Shown here piece after piece: positions 10,791-19,736 of a stretch of DNA of 64,000 nucleotides. The position numbers and the translations under genes were made by a program. The stretch comes from Caulobacter sp. SLTY (lineage in GTDB: Bacteria; Pseudomonadota; Alphaproteobacteria; Caulobacterales; Caulobacteraceae), in contig NZ_JAAALA010000010.1 of assembly GCF_009905535.1 (NCBI RefSeq), positions 1-64,000 on the forward strand. The letters are read 5' to 3'. Within the stretch, counting starts at the first letter, position 1; every line of letters begins with the position of its first letter. Below the pieces are notes generated by a model. That model searched no databases, was not told where the DNA came from, and saw only the letters and a list, made by a program, of their open reading frames with translations.

Positions 10791-12506
10791 ATGAAACGCC
10801 TGCTGCCGCTCGTCGCCTTGCTCCTGCTCTCCTGCTCGACGCCGGACAGCGGCCCGACCCACGACCTCGTCATCCGCAACGGGGTGATCTACGACGGCTC
10901 CGGCGGGCCGCCGTTCAAGGGTGATCTCGCCATCGACGGCGACCGGATCGTCGCGGTGGGCAAGGTCTCCGGCCGGGGGCGCGAGGAGATCGACGCCGCC
11001 GGAAAGGCCGTCTCGCCCGGCTTCATCAACATGCTGTCCTGGGCCACCGAGAGTTTGATCGAGGACGGCCGGGGGCTGTCGGATCTCAAGCAGGGGGTCA
11101 CGCTCGAGGTGATGGGCGAAGGCTCCTCGATGGGGCCGCTCACCCCCGCGATGACCGCCCAGGAGCTCGAGCGGCAGGGGGACGTCAAGTATCCCATCAC
11201 CTGGAGCACCCTCGGCGGCTACCTGGAGATGCTCGAGAAGAAGGGCGTCGGGCCCAACGTCGCCTCGATGATCGGGGCGGAGACGGCCCGCACCTATGTG
11301 CTTGGCGAAGGCGACGTCGATCCGACCCCACAGCAGCTGGCGGCCATGCGCGGCCTGGTCGTCCAGGCGATGGAGGAGGGGGCACTGGGCGTCGGCTCCT
11401 CCCTGATCTACGCGCCGGGCGGCTATGCGGAGACCGACGAGCTGGTCGCCCTGTCGGCCGAGGCCGGCCGGTGTGGCGGCATCTATGTCAGCCACATGCG
11501 CTACGAGAGCGACCGGTTGCTGGACGGCATCGACGAGTTGATCGAGATTTCCCGCCGCTCCGGCGCCCCGGCCGAGATCTGGCACCTGAAAGCGGCCGGC
11601 AAGACCAACTGGGACAAGCTGGACCCGGCTATCGCCCGCATCGAGGCGGCCCGCGCCTCCGGCCTGCGGATCACCGCCAACATGTACACCTACACGGCGG
11701 GCTCGACGGGGTTCGACGCCGCCATGCCGCCCTGGGTCCAGGCCGGCGGTCGCGAGGCCTGGATCGCCCGGCTGAAGGACCCCGCCACCCGGGCAAAGGT
11801 GATCGGCGAAATCCGCGACCCCAAGGCGCCTTACGAGAACCTCTACCGCCACGCCGGGGCCGAAGGGACCATCCTGGTCGGCTTCCGCACCGCGGCGCTT
11901 AAAGCCCTGACCGGACGAACCCTGGCCGAGGTGGCCAAGGAGCGCGGCGTCTCTCCGGAGGACGCGATGATCGACCTGGTCATCGCCGACGGCAGCCGGG
12001 TGCAGGTGGTCTACTTCCTGATGAGCGAGGAGAATGTGAAGCGCCAGACGGCCCTGCCCTGGATGAGCTTCGGCTCAGACGCCGCCGCCCTGGCGCCGGA
12101 GGGGGTGTTCCTCAAGTCCTCCACCCACCCCCGCGCCTACGGCAATTTCACCCGGGTGCTAGGCAAGTACGCCCGCGACGAGAAGGCCCTGACCCTGCCC
12201 GACGCCATTCGCCGGATGACCAGCTTCCCGGCCCATAACCTGGGGCTGAAGGACCGGGGCCTGCTCAAGGCCGGCTACCACGCCGACGTGGTGATCTTCG
12301 ATCCGGCGACGGTGGGCGACCGCGCCACCTATGCCGATCCCAAACAGTATTCGGTCGGGGTCAGCCACGTGATCGTCAACGGCGGTGTCGCCCTGGCCAA
12401 CGGCGAGCCGACCGGCAAGCTCACCGGCCGGTTCGTGCGCGGCCGGGCCTGGACAGGCTGGAAAGACGGCGGCTGCCGCAAGTCCGCAAAGGACTGGACC
12501 TGGTAA
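10791..12506 (+). CDS. D-aminoacylase-like amidohydrolase lipoprotein
   Basis: 571 residues from ATG 10791 with AGGAG seven bases upstream. The signal sequence ends in a lipobox (LLLLSCS), so it should be a membrane-anchored periplasmic enzyme. The amidohydrolase pattern is seen in DLVIRNGVIYDGSG, PGFINM, YVSHMRYE, IWHLKAAG and GSDAAALAPEG (near residue 428). D-aminoacylases remove N-acyl groups from D-amino acids. However, the usual metal-binding HxH after PGFID is absent here (PGFINMLSWATES). It belongs to a divergent subgroup whose substrate I would not assign. Confidence 0.85.
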   Translation: MKRLLPLVALLLLSCSTPDSGPTHDLVIRNGVIYDGSGGPPFKGDLAIDGDRIVAVGKVSGRGREEIDAAGKAVSPGFINMLSWATESLIEDGRGLSDLKQGVTLEVMGEGSSMGPLTPAMTAQELERQGDVKYPITWSTLGGYLEMLEKKGVGPNVASMIGAETARTYVLGEGDVDPTPQQLAAMRGLVVQAMEEGALGVGSSLIYAPGGYAETDELVALSAEAGRCGGIYVSHMRYESDRLLDGIDELIEISRRSGAPAEIWHLKAAGKTNWDKLDPAIARIEAARASGLRITANMYTYTAGSTGFDAAMPPWVQAGGREAWIARLKDPATRAKVIGEIRDPKAPYENLYRHAGAEGTILVGFRTAALKALTGRTLAEVAKERGVSPEDAMIDLVIADGSRVQVVYFLMSEENVKRQTALPWMSFGSDAAALAPEGVFLKSSTHPRAYGNFTRVLGKYARDEKALTLPDAIRRMTSFPAHNLGLKDRGLLKAGYHADVVIFDPATVGDRATYADPKQYSVGVSHVIVNGGVALANGEPTGKLTGRFVRGRAWTGWKDGGCRKSAKDWTW

Positions 12507-12512
12507 GGCGGG

Positions 12513-12896
12513 TCAGTCGGCCTCGTAGGCGTAGAAGACCTGCCGGACTGCTCCGCCCAGGCGGGCATAGGTCGAGATCACGTGGGTGCGTGAATTTTCG
12601 ATCTGGACGCGCTCCTTGCTGCAGTTCGACAGGGGCCACCTTGCCGACGGCATCTCGGGGCGGGAAATCTTCTCGAACTGGGATCCCATGACGTTCTGCG
12701 GCGGCCGGCCCTCGCCGTACCATTCGAAGACCTGGCTGATGACCACGCCCTTGGGTTCGGACGATTCGGCCGAGACGTAGCAGAACCAGGCGGCCGAGCC
12801 CTGGGCGTGGGCTGGCGCCGCTCCGAGGGTGGTCAGCACCAGCGCAGCGGCCGAAAGAAGGGCGGCTTTCAGGCCGAGCTTGAGAGAGGCGGTCAT
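12513..12896 (-). CDS. Exported hypothetical protein
   Basis: 127 residues with a clear signal peptide (residues ~1-31, cleavage after APAHA). The mature part of about 95 residues contains two Cys (AWFCYVS and LSNCSKER) that could form a disulphide, plus a C-terminal segment QVFYAYEAD. No family recognised. It is convergent with the amidohydrolase gene, six bases between stops. Confidence 0.75.
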   Translation of the reverse strand: MTASLKLGLKAALLSAAALVLTTLGAAPAHAQGSAAWFCYVSAESSEPKGVVISQVFEWYGEGRPPQNVMGSQFEKISRPEMPSARWPLSNCSKERVQIENSRTHVISTYARLGGAVRQVFYAYEAD

Positions 12897-13013
12897 ACCG
12901 GGAGCTCCAGGTTGGGCAGGCGCCAGGCTTCCGAACGCGACCGTCGGGACCTTGCGCCACGTGATGAGGCCATGGTCCAGCCGCGCGGAGTATCCCCATT
13001 TGCAGGGCCTTGA

Positions 13014-14237
13014 TCAGGAGCTCATCGCCCAGGCCCAGACGACCCAGGCGCTGAACAGCAAGGTTCCGACCGCCAGGGCCTGTGTCGCCAGCCGCCGGCC
13101 GGTGTCGCCGATCAGCCGGGCTTCACGGAAAAGGGCGGCACAGCAAAGAACATAGGCTGTCATCGTGGAGGCCACGGTCATTCCGATCAGGATATTGAGC
13201 TGCTTGGCCAGGGTCGGTGAGGCGGTGGCCAGGGCGATGGCCGACATGATCACGCCCGTGACGATGATGCCGCGCCTAGGGATGGCCAACGGATCCGTCT
13301 CGGTCAGCAGTTTGGGGAAATAGCCGACGGCGGCTCCGGCGCGGGCCGTTTCGGCGGTGACCAGGATCCAGCCGGCCAGGGTGCCGCTGGTCTTCACCAC
13401 CGCGAAGATCGCCACCAGCACGCCTGCGATGGGGCCGGCCAGTTTGGCCACCACGTCGGCGAAGGGGGCGGTCGACTTGGCCAGCTCGGCCGGCGGGATG
13501 ACCCCCTGAACCGCCACGCAGGCGGCGACATAGACCACGGCGGCCAGGGCGATGCCGCCCATGGCGGCGATGGGGATGTCGCGTTCGGGGTTGCGGACCT
13601 TGGCGGCCACGGCATTGGCGCACTCCATCCCCAGGAAGGCCCAGAAGATCAGCAGCACCATGCCGGGGATGTTGGCCAGCACCGGCTTGCCGGTCGGGTT
13701 CCAGCTGGCGGCGAACAGCTCGGGATTGAAGGCGGCCAGGCCCAGGACAATCGCGGCGAGGATGGGCAGCAGGCCCAGGACCAGGGCCAAGCCGCTCAGC
13801 CGGGTGACCGTGCGGGGGCCCAGCAGGTTCAGCAGGGTGAACACCCAGATGGCGCCCATCAGCGCCAGCAGGGTGGGCAGGGGACCGGCCAGGCCTGGGA
13901 TCAGCGAAGTGAGGTAACCCACCGCCGCCAGGCCGATGGCGACGTTGCTGAGCGGGCAACCGACCCAGTAGGCGAACCAGGTGACGAAGCCCAGGAAGGG
14001 ATGGAGGGCGGCGCGGGCATAGGCGTGGATGCCGTCGGCTTCGGGGCGCAGTCGGCCGAGGATGGCGAACACCGCCGCCAAGGCGATCCCACCCGCCGCC
14101 GAGACCAGCCAGCCGACCAGGCTGGAGGTCCCGAACGGGGCGATGGAGGTCGGCAGGATGTAGATCCCCGCGCCGATCATGTTGCCCGCCACCAGGAAGG
14201 TGGCCAGCAGCGGCCCCATCCGCTTGCCTTCAGTCAT
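13014..14237 (-). CDS. APC-family amino acid transporter
   Basis: 407 residues from ATG 14237 (MTEGKRMGPLLATF), with GGGGGAA upstream. The first helix contains the substrate-binding GNMIGAGIYILP motif of the APC superfamily. About twelve membrane spans follow. WAFLGMECANAVAAKVRNPERDIP in the middle matches helix 6 and loop of AdiC/CadB-like antiporters. Likely a cytoplasmic-membrane amino acid or amine permease/antiporter. No decarboxylase gene is adjacent, so an acid-resistance pairing is not supported. Confidence 0.9.
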   Translation of the reverse strand: MTEGKRMGPLLATFLVAGNMIGAGIYILPTSIAPFGTSSLVGWLVSAAGGIALAAVFAILGRLRPEADGIHAYARAALHPFLGFVTWFAYWVGCPLSNVAIGLAAVGYLTSLIPGLAGPLPTLLALMGAIWVFTLLNLLGPRTVTRLSGLALVLGLLPILAAIVLGLAAFNPELFAASWNPTGKPVLANIPGMVLLIFWAFLGMECANAVAAKVRNPERDIPIAAMGGIALAAVVYVAACVAVQGVIPPAELAKSTAPFADVVAKLAGPIAGVLVAIFAVVKTSGTLAGWILVTAETARAGAAVGYFPKLLTETDPLAIPRRGIIVTGVIMSAIALATASPTLAKQLNILIGMTVASTMTAYVLCCAALFREARLIGDTGRRLATQALAVGTLLFSAWVVWAWAMSS

Positions 14238-14331
14238 GGTGTTCCCCCGCACGCTGTTCGGCGGGCAGTTCCACATGCGGGGGGGAACAGGTCAACTGGC
14301 GGGCGGGCCGTTGGCGCGATAGCCTGCCCGC

Positions 14332-15459
14332 ATGAGCGAATTTGATTTCGATGCGGTCGTTGTGGGCGCGGGCGCCGTGGGTCTGGCTTGCGGCTACGCC
14401 CTGTCACAGCGAGGCCTGACGGTGGCTGTGCTGGAGAAGGAGGCGGCCATCGGCCAGGGTGTCTCCTCGCGCAATTCCGAGGTGATCCACGGCGGGCTCT
14501 ACTATCCGACCGGCTCGCTGAAGGCGCGGCTCTGCGTCCAGGGCCGCCGGCTGCTGTACGCCTTCCTCGACAAGCATCATGTCGATTACCGCCGCTGCGG
14601 CAAGCTGGTGGTGGCCACCGAGCCCGAGGACGTCGCCCGGCTCGACGCCATCTTTGACCAGGCGACCACGAACGAGGTCGAGGACATGCAGCGCCTGACT
14701 GGCGCCGAGGCGCGCGCCCTGGAGCCCGGCCTGCGCTGCGAGGCGGCGCTGCTGTCCCCGCAGAGCGGGGTGTTCGACAGCCACGGCTACATGCTGGCCC
14801 TGCAGGGTGAGATCGAGGCGGCCGGTGGGGCGGTGGTCGCTTCCACCCCCTTTGAAGGGGCGACGCCTCTGACCGGTGGCGGATTCCGGGTAAAGGCCGG
14901 CGGCGAGGAGGCCACGGAACTGACCTGTCGCCTGCTAGTCACCGCGCCTGGCCTGTCAGCCCAGGGTGTGGCGGGCGCCATCGCGGGCTTCCCGGCGGAC
15001 CGCATTCCGGCCGGCCACTACGGCAAGGGGGTCTACTTCCGCCTGGCGGCCAAGGCCCCGTTCGAGCGGCTGATCTATCCGCCGCCGATTCCCGGCGCCC
15101 TGGGCACCCACTACCGCAAGGATCTCGGCGGGCAGGCGGTGTTCGGCCCCGATCTCGAATTCGTGGCGACCGAGGACTATTCGGTCGACCCGGCCAAGGT
15201 CGAGGAGTTCGCCCGCTACATCCGAAAGTTCTGGCCAGACCTGCCGGTGGAGGACCTCGCCCCCGACTACGCCGGGATTCGGCCCAAACTGCATGGACGG
15301 GGTGAGCCTCAGCCCGATTTCCAGATCAGGGGCGCGGACGACCACGGCATCGAAGGCCTGGTGGCTTTGTTCGGGATCGAAAGCCCGGGGCTGACCAGTT
15401 CATTGGCGATTGGGGAATCGGTGGCCGGCAAGCTCCACCCTCCGTCATCCCGGCCGTAG
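14332..15459 (+). CDS. FAD-dependent oxidoreductase, L-2-hydroxyglutarate dehydrogenase-like
   Basis: 375 residues. The N-terminal Rossmann motif is VVVGAGAVGLACGYALSQRG (residues 10-29). SSRNSEVIHGGLYYP follows, typical of the LhgO/DAO group where this loop contacts the flavin. The C-terminal part has YAGIRPKLHG and GLVALFGIESPGLTSSLAIG. Likely an FAD-linked 2-hydroxyacid dehydrogenase; the substrate is inferred from family only. The last five codons and the TAG stop lie inside a palindromic intergenic element, so the native C-terminus (probably ending near VAGKL) has been rewritten by repeat insertion. Confidence 0.88.
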   Translation: MSEFDFDAVVVGAGAVGLACGYALSQRGLTVAVLEKEAAIGQGVSSRNSEVIHGGLYYPTGSLKARLCVQGRRLLYAFLDKHHVDYRRCGKLVVATEPEDVARLDAIFDQATTNEVEDMQRLTGAEARALEPGLRCEAALLSPQSGVFDSHGYMLALQGEIEAAGGAVVASTPFEGATPLTGGGFRVKAGGEEATELTCRLLVTAPGLSAQGVAGAIAGFPADRIPAGHYGKGVYFRLAAKAPFERLIYPPPIPGALGTHYRKDLGGQAVFGPDLEFVATEDYSVDPAKVEEFARYIRKFWPDLPVEDLAPDYAGIRPKLHGRGEPQPDFQIRGADDHGIEGLVALFGIESPGLTSSLAIGESVAGKLHPPSSRP

Positions 15460-15586
15460 CTCGGCGAAGCCGGGCGGAGAGCCGGGACCCCGGGGGTGCG
15501 TGATCTCGCTATCGAGCGCGGCGTTACGGCTGGTGCGCTGCAACCCCTGGGTCCCGGATCGGCGTTCGGCCGTCCGGGATGACGGG
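15442..15586. repeat. Long palindromic intergenic element
   Basis: Starts CCGTCATCCCGGCCG and ends CGTCCGGGATGACGG. Inner complementary segments around CCGGGACCCCGGGG and CCCCTGGGTCCCGG allow a 145-base hairpin. Elements of this type are dispersed in alphaproteobacteria. Here it fills the whole space between two convergent genes and supplies the stop codon of the FAD oxidase. Confidence 0.85.
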
Positions 15587-15594
15587 GAGGAGAC

Positions 15595-16794
15595 TTAAGC
15601 CTTCGGAACGAGTTTGATCAGCGAACCGCCGTCGGTCAGCACATAGACCGCGCCGTCCGGCCCGACCCGCACGTCGCGGATCCGCTGGCCCAGGTCCTTC
15701 AGCAGCCGCTCTTCGCCGACCACCTTCTCGCCTTCCAGGGTCAGGCGAACTAGGTCCTTGTCCTTCATGCCGCCAATGAAGACGCTGCCCTTCCAGGCGG
15801 GGAAGAGGTCAGCCTCATAGAAGGCCATGCCGGAGGGGGCGATGACCGGGTCCCAGTAGTAGAGCGGCTGCTCCATGCCGGCCTTCTGGGTCAGGCCCTC
15901 GCCGATCGGGCCGCCGCTGTATTCATTGCCGTAGTTGATGGTCGGCCAGCCGTAGTCCTTGCCGCGGCGGGCGACGTTGAGTTCGTCACCGCCGCGGGGG
16001 CCGTGCTCGACGGTCCATAGTTCACCGGTCTTCGGATGGATCGCGGCCGACTGGATGTTTCGGTGGCCGTAGGACCAAATGGTCGGCAGGGCGCCGGCGA
16101 CCGAGGTGAAGGGGTTGTCCTTCGGGACGGCGCCGTCGGGCAGGATACGGATCACCTTGCCGAAAGCGGCGTCCAGCTTCTGGGCCTGCATCCGGCCGGC
16201 CATGTCCGAGCGCTCACCGGTAGTGATGAACAGGAAGCCGTCCTTGGAGAAAGCCAGCCGCGAGCCGTAGTGCTTGTCGCCGTTGTAGGTCGGGGTCATC
16301 CGCCAGATGACCTTGACGTCCGTCAGCGCGTTTCCGTCCAGCTTGCCGCGCGCCACGGCCGTGCCGTTGCCGTCCGCGCGCGGCTCGGCGAAGCTCCAGT
16401 AGATCAGGCCGTCGGGACCGACAACCACGTCCAGCAAACCGCCCTGGCCCTTCGCGTCGACCGCCGGCACGCCGCCGACGGGGTCGCTGAGCTTGCCGTC
16501 CTTGCCGACGATACGCAGGGTTCCGCCCTTTTCGGTGACCAGCATCCGGCCGTCGGCCAGGAAGGCCAAGCCCCAGGGGCGTTGCAGCCCCTCGGCCACC
16601 GTCACGGTGTCAAAAGCGATGCCGGCGCTCTTGAGCGGGGCGCGGGTCTGGCCGGGGAAGGCGGGCTGGTAGTTGGTGTTGGCGGGCCGGGTCTCCAGCG
16701 ACGTGCCGGCCGCGGGCGGCGTCTGGGCCTCCGAAGGCTGGCCTCCGCAAGCGGCGAGCACGGCGGCGGCGGCGATCAGGGACAGGCTGCGCAT
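15595..16794 (-). CDS. PQQ-dependent soluble aldose dehydrogenase-like lipoprotein
   Basis: 399 residues. The N-terminus [18 protein letters not shown] is a lipoprotein signal (lipobox LAAC). The remainder is a six-bladed beta-propeller of the glucose/sorbosone dehydrogenase (YliI/Asd) family: [70 protein letters not shown] and [16 protein letters not shown]. These enzymes oxidise aldose sugars with PQQ in the periplasm. It lies 17 bp downstream of the asparagine-synthetase gene on the same strand, so could be read through. Confidence 0.92.
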   Translation of the reverse strand: MRSLSLIAAAAVLAACGGQPSEAQTPPAAGTSLETRPANTNYQPAFPGQTRAPLKSAGIAFDTVTVAEGLQRPWGLAFLADGRMLVTEKGGTLRIVGKDGKLSDPVGGVPAVDAKGQGGLLDVVVGPDGLIYWSFAEPRADGNGTAVARGKLDGNALTDVKVIWRMTPTYNGDKHYGSRLAFSKDGFLFITTGERSDMAGRMQAQKLDAAFGKVIRILPDGAVPKDNPFTSVAGALPTIWSYGHRNIQSAAIHPKTGELWTVEHGPRGGDELNVARRGKDYGWPTINYGNEYSGGPIGEGLTQKAGMEQPLYYWDPVIAPSGMAFYEADLFPAWKGSVFIGGMKDKDLVRLTLEGEKVVGEERLLKDLGQRIRDVRVGPDGAVYVLTDGGSLIKLVPKA

Positions 16795-16810
16795 GGAAAC
16801 TCCTCAGGCG

Positions 16811-18517
16811 TTACGGCTCGCCGAGCAAAGCAGCGAGGGCGGCTACGGGTTCCGCCCCCTCGAGGTGGATCAGGCTCCACAGGGCGAAGAACAGCAGGGG
16901 CCAGCGGCGGGCCTCATGTTGATCCTCGGTAAAGATGGCGCTGACCGCGTCAGGATCAATGGCGGCTGCCACCCCTTCGACGGCCGCGACGCTGACGGCC
17001 AAGTCGGCGGCGCGCGGCGCGATCCAGCCGGCAACCGGCACAGTGAAGCCCTGCTTCTTGGCCCAGGGCTCGGCGGCGGGACAGTGACGCTCCAGCCATT
17101 TGCGCAGCAGCCATTTGCCGAACCGGCCGCGCAGCTTCATCCGGTCGGGCAGGTTGAAGGCGAACTTCGCGACCTCGGGGTCGAGGAAGGGGGTGCGGCC
17201 CTCCAGCCCGTTGGCCATCAGGCAGCGGTCGAGCTTCAACAGCAGGTCGTCGGGCAGCCAGGTGGCGACATCGGCCGCCTGGATGTTCTGCAGCGGGGTG
17301 CGGCCGGGCAGGGCGCGCTGGTCGACGGTATCCCGCCAATCGCCGATCCAGGGATAAGGCACGCGCGGCTCGGCCGGCCGGCCGCCCAGCCAGCCAGGGC
17401 GCAGGGCGCGGCGATAGCGGCCGTAGCCGCCGAACAGCTCGTCCCCGCCCTCGCCGGTCAGGACGACGGTGAGGTCGCTGCGCGCCGCCTGAGCCAGCTT
17501 GTAGGTCGGCAGGATGGCGTAGTCGGCGGTGGGGTCGTCGAGCGCCCAGGCGACCTTGGGGGCGATTGCCCAGAAGTCGGCTTCGGTGAAGGTGGTCTCG
17601 CGCCAGTCGAGGTTCAGGGCCTTGGCCACCCGCTCGGCCTGGGCTCGTTCGTCCTTGGCGCCGGGGGCGTCGAAGCCGCAGGTGAAGGCCACCACCGGCC
17701 GCTCGTTCAGCCGCGACATGAGGGTGGCGATGGCGGCGCTGTCGATACCGCCGGACAGGAACAGGCCGTAGGGCACGTCCGACCGCTGGTGGACCCGGAC
17801 GCTGTCTTCCAGCACCGCGTCGAGGCGGTCGAGCAGCTGGGCCTCGTCGCCGGGGGTGACGCCGGCCGGGGGCAGGGCGGGGCGGATGCGTCGTTGCTCG
17901 ACGAAGTCGCCGACCACCTCGGCGATGGCGCCCGGCTCCAGCCGGTGGGTGTGGCCCAGCAGGGTGGGGCTGAAGGTATAATTCAGGTTCAGGAGCTGGC
18001 CGGCCGCGTGCCGGTTCAGAACCGCGGGCCGGTCGACCAGGGCCCGGGGCTCGGAGGCGAAATGCACGCCGGCGCCTTGGGCCAGGCCGCTGCCACCGTC
18101 GCGGAAGTAGAGCGGCTTGATCCCGAACGGATCGCGGACCAGCCAGGTGCGCCCGTCGTGGCCGACCAGGCAGAAGGCGTACATCCCGCGCAGCCGGTCG
18201 AAGGCCTTCTCGCCCTCCAGCGCGTAGAGGTGCAGCAGGGGTTCGAAGTCGGATCCGGTGGAGAGTTTGTCCTTGAGTCCGAACTCCTCGGCCAGCTCAA
18301 GGTAGTTGTAGATCTCGCCGTTGCCGATCACCGTCGAGCCGACGGCGTGCAGCGGCTGCCAGCCGCCTTCCAGGTCGATGATCGACAGGCGCGCATGGCC
18401 GATCGACCAGCCCTTGCCGTCCTCGACGCGGATGCCGTTCGGCCCGCGATGGGCGAGGGTCTCGATCAGATTGCGGGCCGAGCCCGGCCCGTTGAGCACG
18501 CCGGCGATGCCGCACAT
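16811..18517 (-). CDS. asnB: Asparagine synthetase (glutamine-hydrolysing) family
   Basis: 568 residues (E. coli AsnB 554). The N-terminal Ntn glutaminase starts MCGIAGVLNG with catalytic Cys2, then AHRGPNG, GNGEIYNYLELA and SDFEPLLHLY. The synthetase half carries the PP-loop SGGIDSAAIATLM and GEGGDELFGGYGRYRR. It is directly adjacent to a glycosyltransferase (TGA and ATG abut). In such settings AsnB-like enzymes often amidate sugar or peptide components of envelope polymers rather than supply free asparagine. The specific substrate is not visible. Confidence 0.93.
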   Translation of the reverse strand: MCGIAGVLNGPGSARNLIETLAHRGPNGIRVEDGKGWSIGHARLSIIDLEGGWQPLHAVGSTVIGNGEIYNYLELAEEFGLKDKLSTGSDFEPLLHLYALEGEKAFDRLRGMYAFCLVGHDGRTWLVRDPFGIKPLYFRDGGSGLAQGAGVHFASEPRALVDRPAVLNRHAAGQLLNLNYTFSPTLLGHTHRLEPGAIAEVVGDFVEQRRIRPALPPAGVTPGDEAQLLDRLDAVLEDSVRVHQRSDVPYGLFLSGGIDSAAIATLMSRLNERPVVAFTCGFDAPGAKDERAQAERVAKALNLDWRETTFTEADFWAIAPKVAWALDDPTADYAILPTYKLAQAARSDLTVVLTGEGGDELFGGYGRYRRALRPGWLGGRPAEPRVPYPWIGDWRDTVDQRALPGRTPLQNIQAADVATWLPDDLLLKLDRCLMANGLEGRTPFLDPEVAKFAFNLPDRMKLRGRFGKWLLRKWLERHCPAAEPWAKKQGFTVPVAGWIAPRAADLAVSVAAVEGVAAAIDPDAVSAIFTEDQHEARRWPLLFFALWSLIHLEGAEPVAALAALLGEP

Positions 18518-19546
18518 TCAGGCCGCCCCATACTGGGCGAAAAGCTCGCGCCACTGGGTCACGACGGCGGTCTTGCTGAACTCCGCCTCGACGCGGGCAT
18601 GGCCGTTCTGGATCAGGCGGATGCGCTGCATCGGATCGGCCAGCAGGCCGGCGATCCGCTCGGCCAGCGCCGCATCGTCATCGATGGGAACCAGCAGGCC
18701 GTCTTCGCCGTCGCGGATCAGGGCGGCCGGCCCTTGGCTGGCGGCGGCCACCACCGGCAGGCCGTGGGCCCAGGCCTGGATGACAACATTGCCCAGTGGC
18801 TCATACCGCGAGGGGAAAACACAGACGTCGGCCGCCCGGTAAAGCGCCGAGGCGTCCGATCGCCAGCCCAGGAACCGCACCCGCTCCAGCACACCCAGCG
18901 ACTGGGCCAGGGCCTTCAACTGATCCTCCAGCGCTCCAGCGCCGGCGATCCACAGGTAGGCCTCGGGCAACGCCTTGAGGGCCTTCAGCGACACGTCGTG
19001 GGCCTTGGCCGTGTGCAGCCGGCCCATGCCGAGCAGCAGTGGCGCGTTTTCCGGGGTGCCGAGCTCGGCGCGGGCGATGGGGGTGACCTCCTCGGGCGCG
19101 GCGGCGAAGTTCGGGATATGGCGCACCCGGTCCGCCGGCCAGCCCTGGGCGACGACCCAGTCCATGATGTCCTGGGTGTTGGCGACCAGGGCCTCGAAGC
19201 CGCGATAGTTCTTCAGCTTGTAGTAGCCGCCCAGCCGCCCGATCCGCGCCCAGGGGCCGGCCGGGGCATGACGCGCCGCCCGGTTCATCCAGGCGACCAG
19301 CAGTCTGGCGTCGGCGTTTCGCGCTGTGCCGGCCACGCCGGGCCGGGTGAGGAAGTCCAGCGGGCCGCCGAATCCCAGGGTGCGCACGGGCACCCCAGCC
19401 GCCGCCAATGCCTTCTCCCGCCCGGGATTGGCGCGGATGGCGCAGGCCTGTTCCAGCCCGGCGGCGCGCAGGGCGGCGACCAGCTCGACGAAGTAGGTCT
19501 CGGCCCCGCCTTCGCCGGCCGACCCCAGAAGATGCAGGACGCTCAT
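18518..19546 (-). CDS. GT-B family glycosyltransferase (GT4-like)
   Basis: 342 residues. N-terminal Rossmann domain with LGSAGEGGAETYFVELV. C-terminal domain has LLLGMGRLHTAKAHDVSLKAL, VRFLGWRSD, and the nucleotide-sugar motif VFPSRYEPLGNVVIQAWAHG (E-x7-type). It is a cytoplasmic enzyme that transfers a sugar from a nucleotide donor, probably to a lipid-linked or surface glycan. Its stop abuts the start of the asparagine-synthetase gene, so the two form an operon. Confidence 0.92.
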   Translation of the reverse strand: MSVLHLLGSAGEGGAETYFVELVAALRAAGLEQACAIRANPGREKALAAAGVPVRTLGFGGPLDFLTRPGVAGTARNADARLLVAWMNRAARHAPAGPWARIGRLGGYYKLKNYRGFEALVANTQDIMDWVVAQGWPADRVRHIPNFAAAPEEVTPIARAELGTPENAPLLLGMGRLHTAKAHDVSLKALKALPEAYLWIAGAGALEDQLKALAQSLGVLERVRFLGWRSDASALYRAADVCVFPSRYEPLGNVVIQAWAHGLPVVAAASQGPAALIRDGEDGLLVPIDDDAALAERIAGLLADPMQRIRLIQNGHARVEAEFSKTAVVTQWRELFAQYGAA

Positions 19547-19648
19547 CGGGCGCGACCCTAGCCGGACAGAGCCCGTTTCCCAAGACGCTTGATGGGAGGT
19601 TTCAACGCCACTATAAGGCCCGCCTCCCTCGGGATGGGCACGGCCTAT

Positions 19649-19725
19649 GGCTGGGTAGCTCAGATGGTTAGAGCGGTGGATTCATAACCCACAGGTCGGC
19701 GGTTCGATCCCGCCCCCAGCTACCA
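19649..19725 (+). tRNA. tRNA-Met (CAU), elongator
   Basis: 77 bases with encoded CCA. Acceptor GGCTGGG pairs with CCCAGCT (G1-U72 wobble). The anticodon loop is TTCATAA, giving CAT; the T arm is GGCGG-TTCGATC-CCGCC. GTAGCTCAG and GGTTAGAGC are standard. The anticodon stem GTGGA/CCCAC has an A31-C39 mismatch. Overall it looks like the alphaproteobacterial elongator Met tRNA; tRNA-Ile2 (modified CAU) is the alternative. Confidence 0.93.
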
Positions 19726-19736
19726 TCCCGACGTGT

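Noticed and set aside
16673..19561. 962-codon plus-strand frame across the asnB/glycosyltransferase genes
   Set aside because: It lies opposite two recognised genes in the shadow frame and shows no family motifs.
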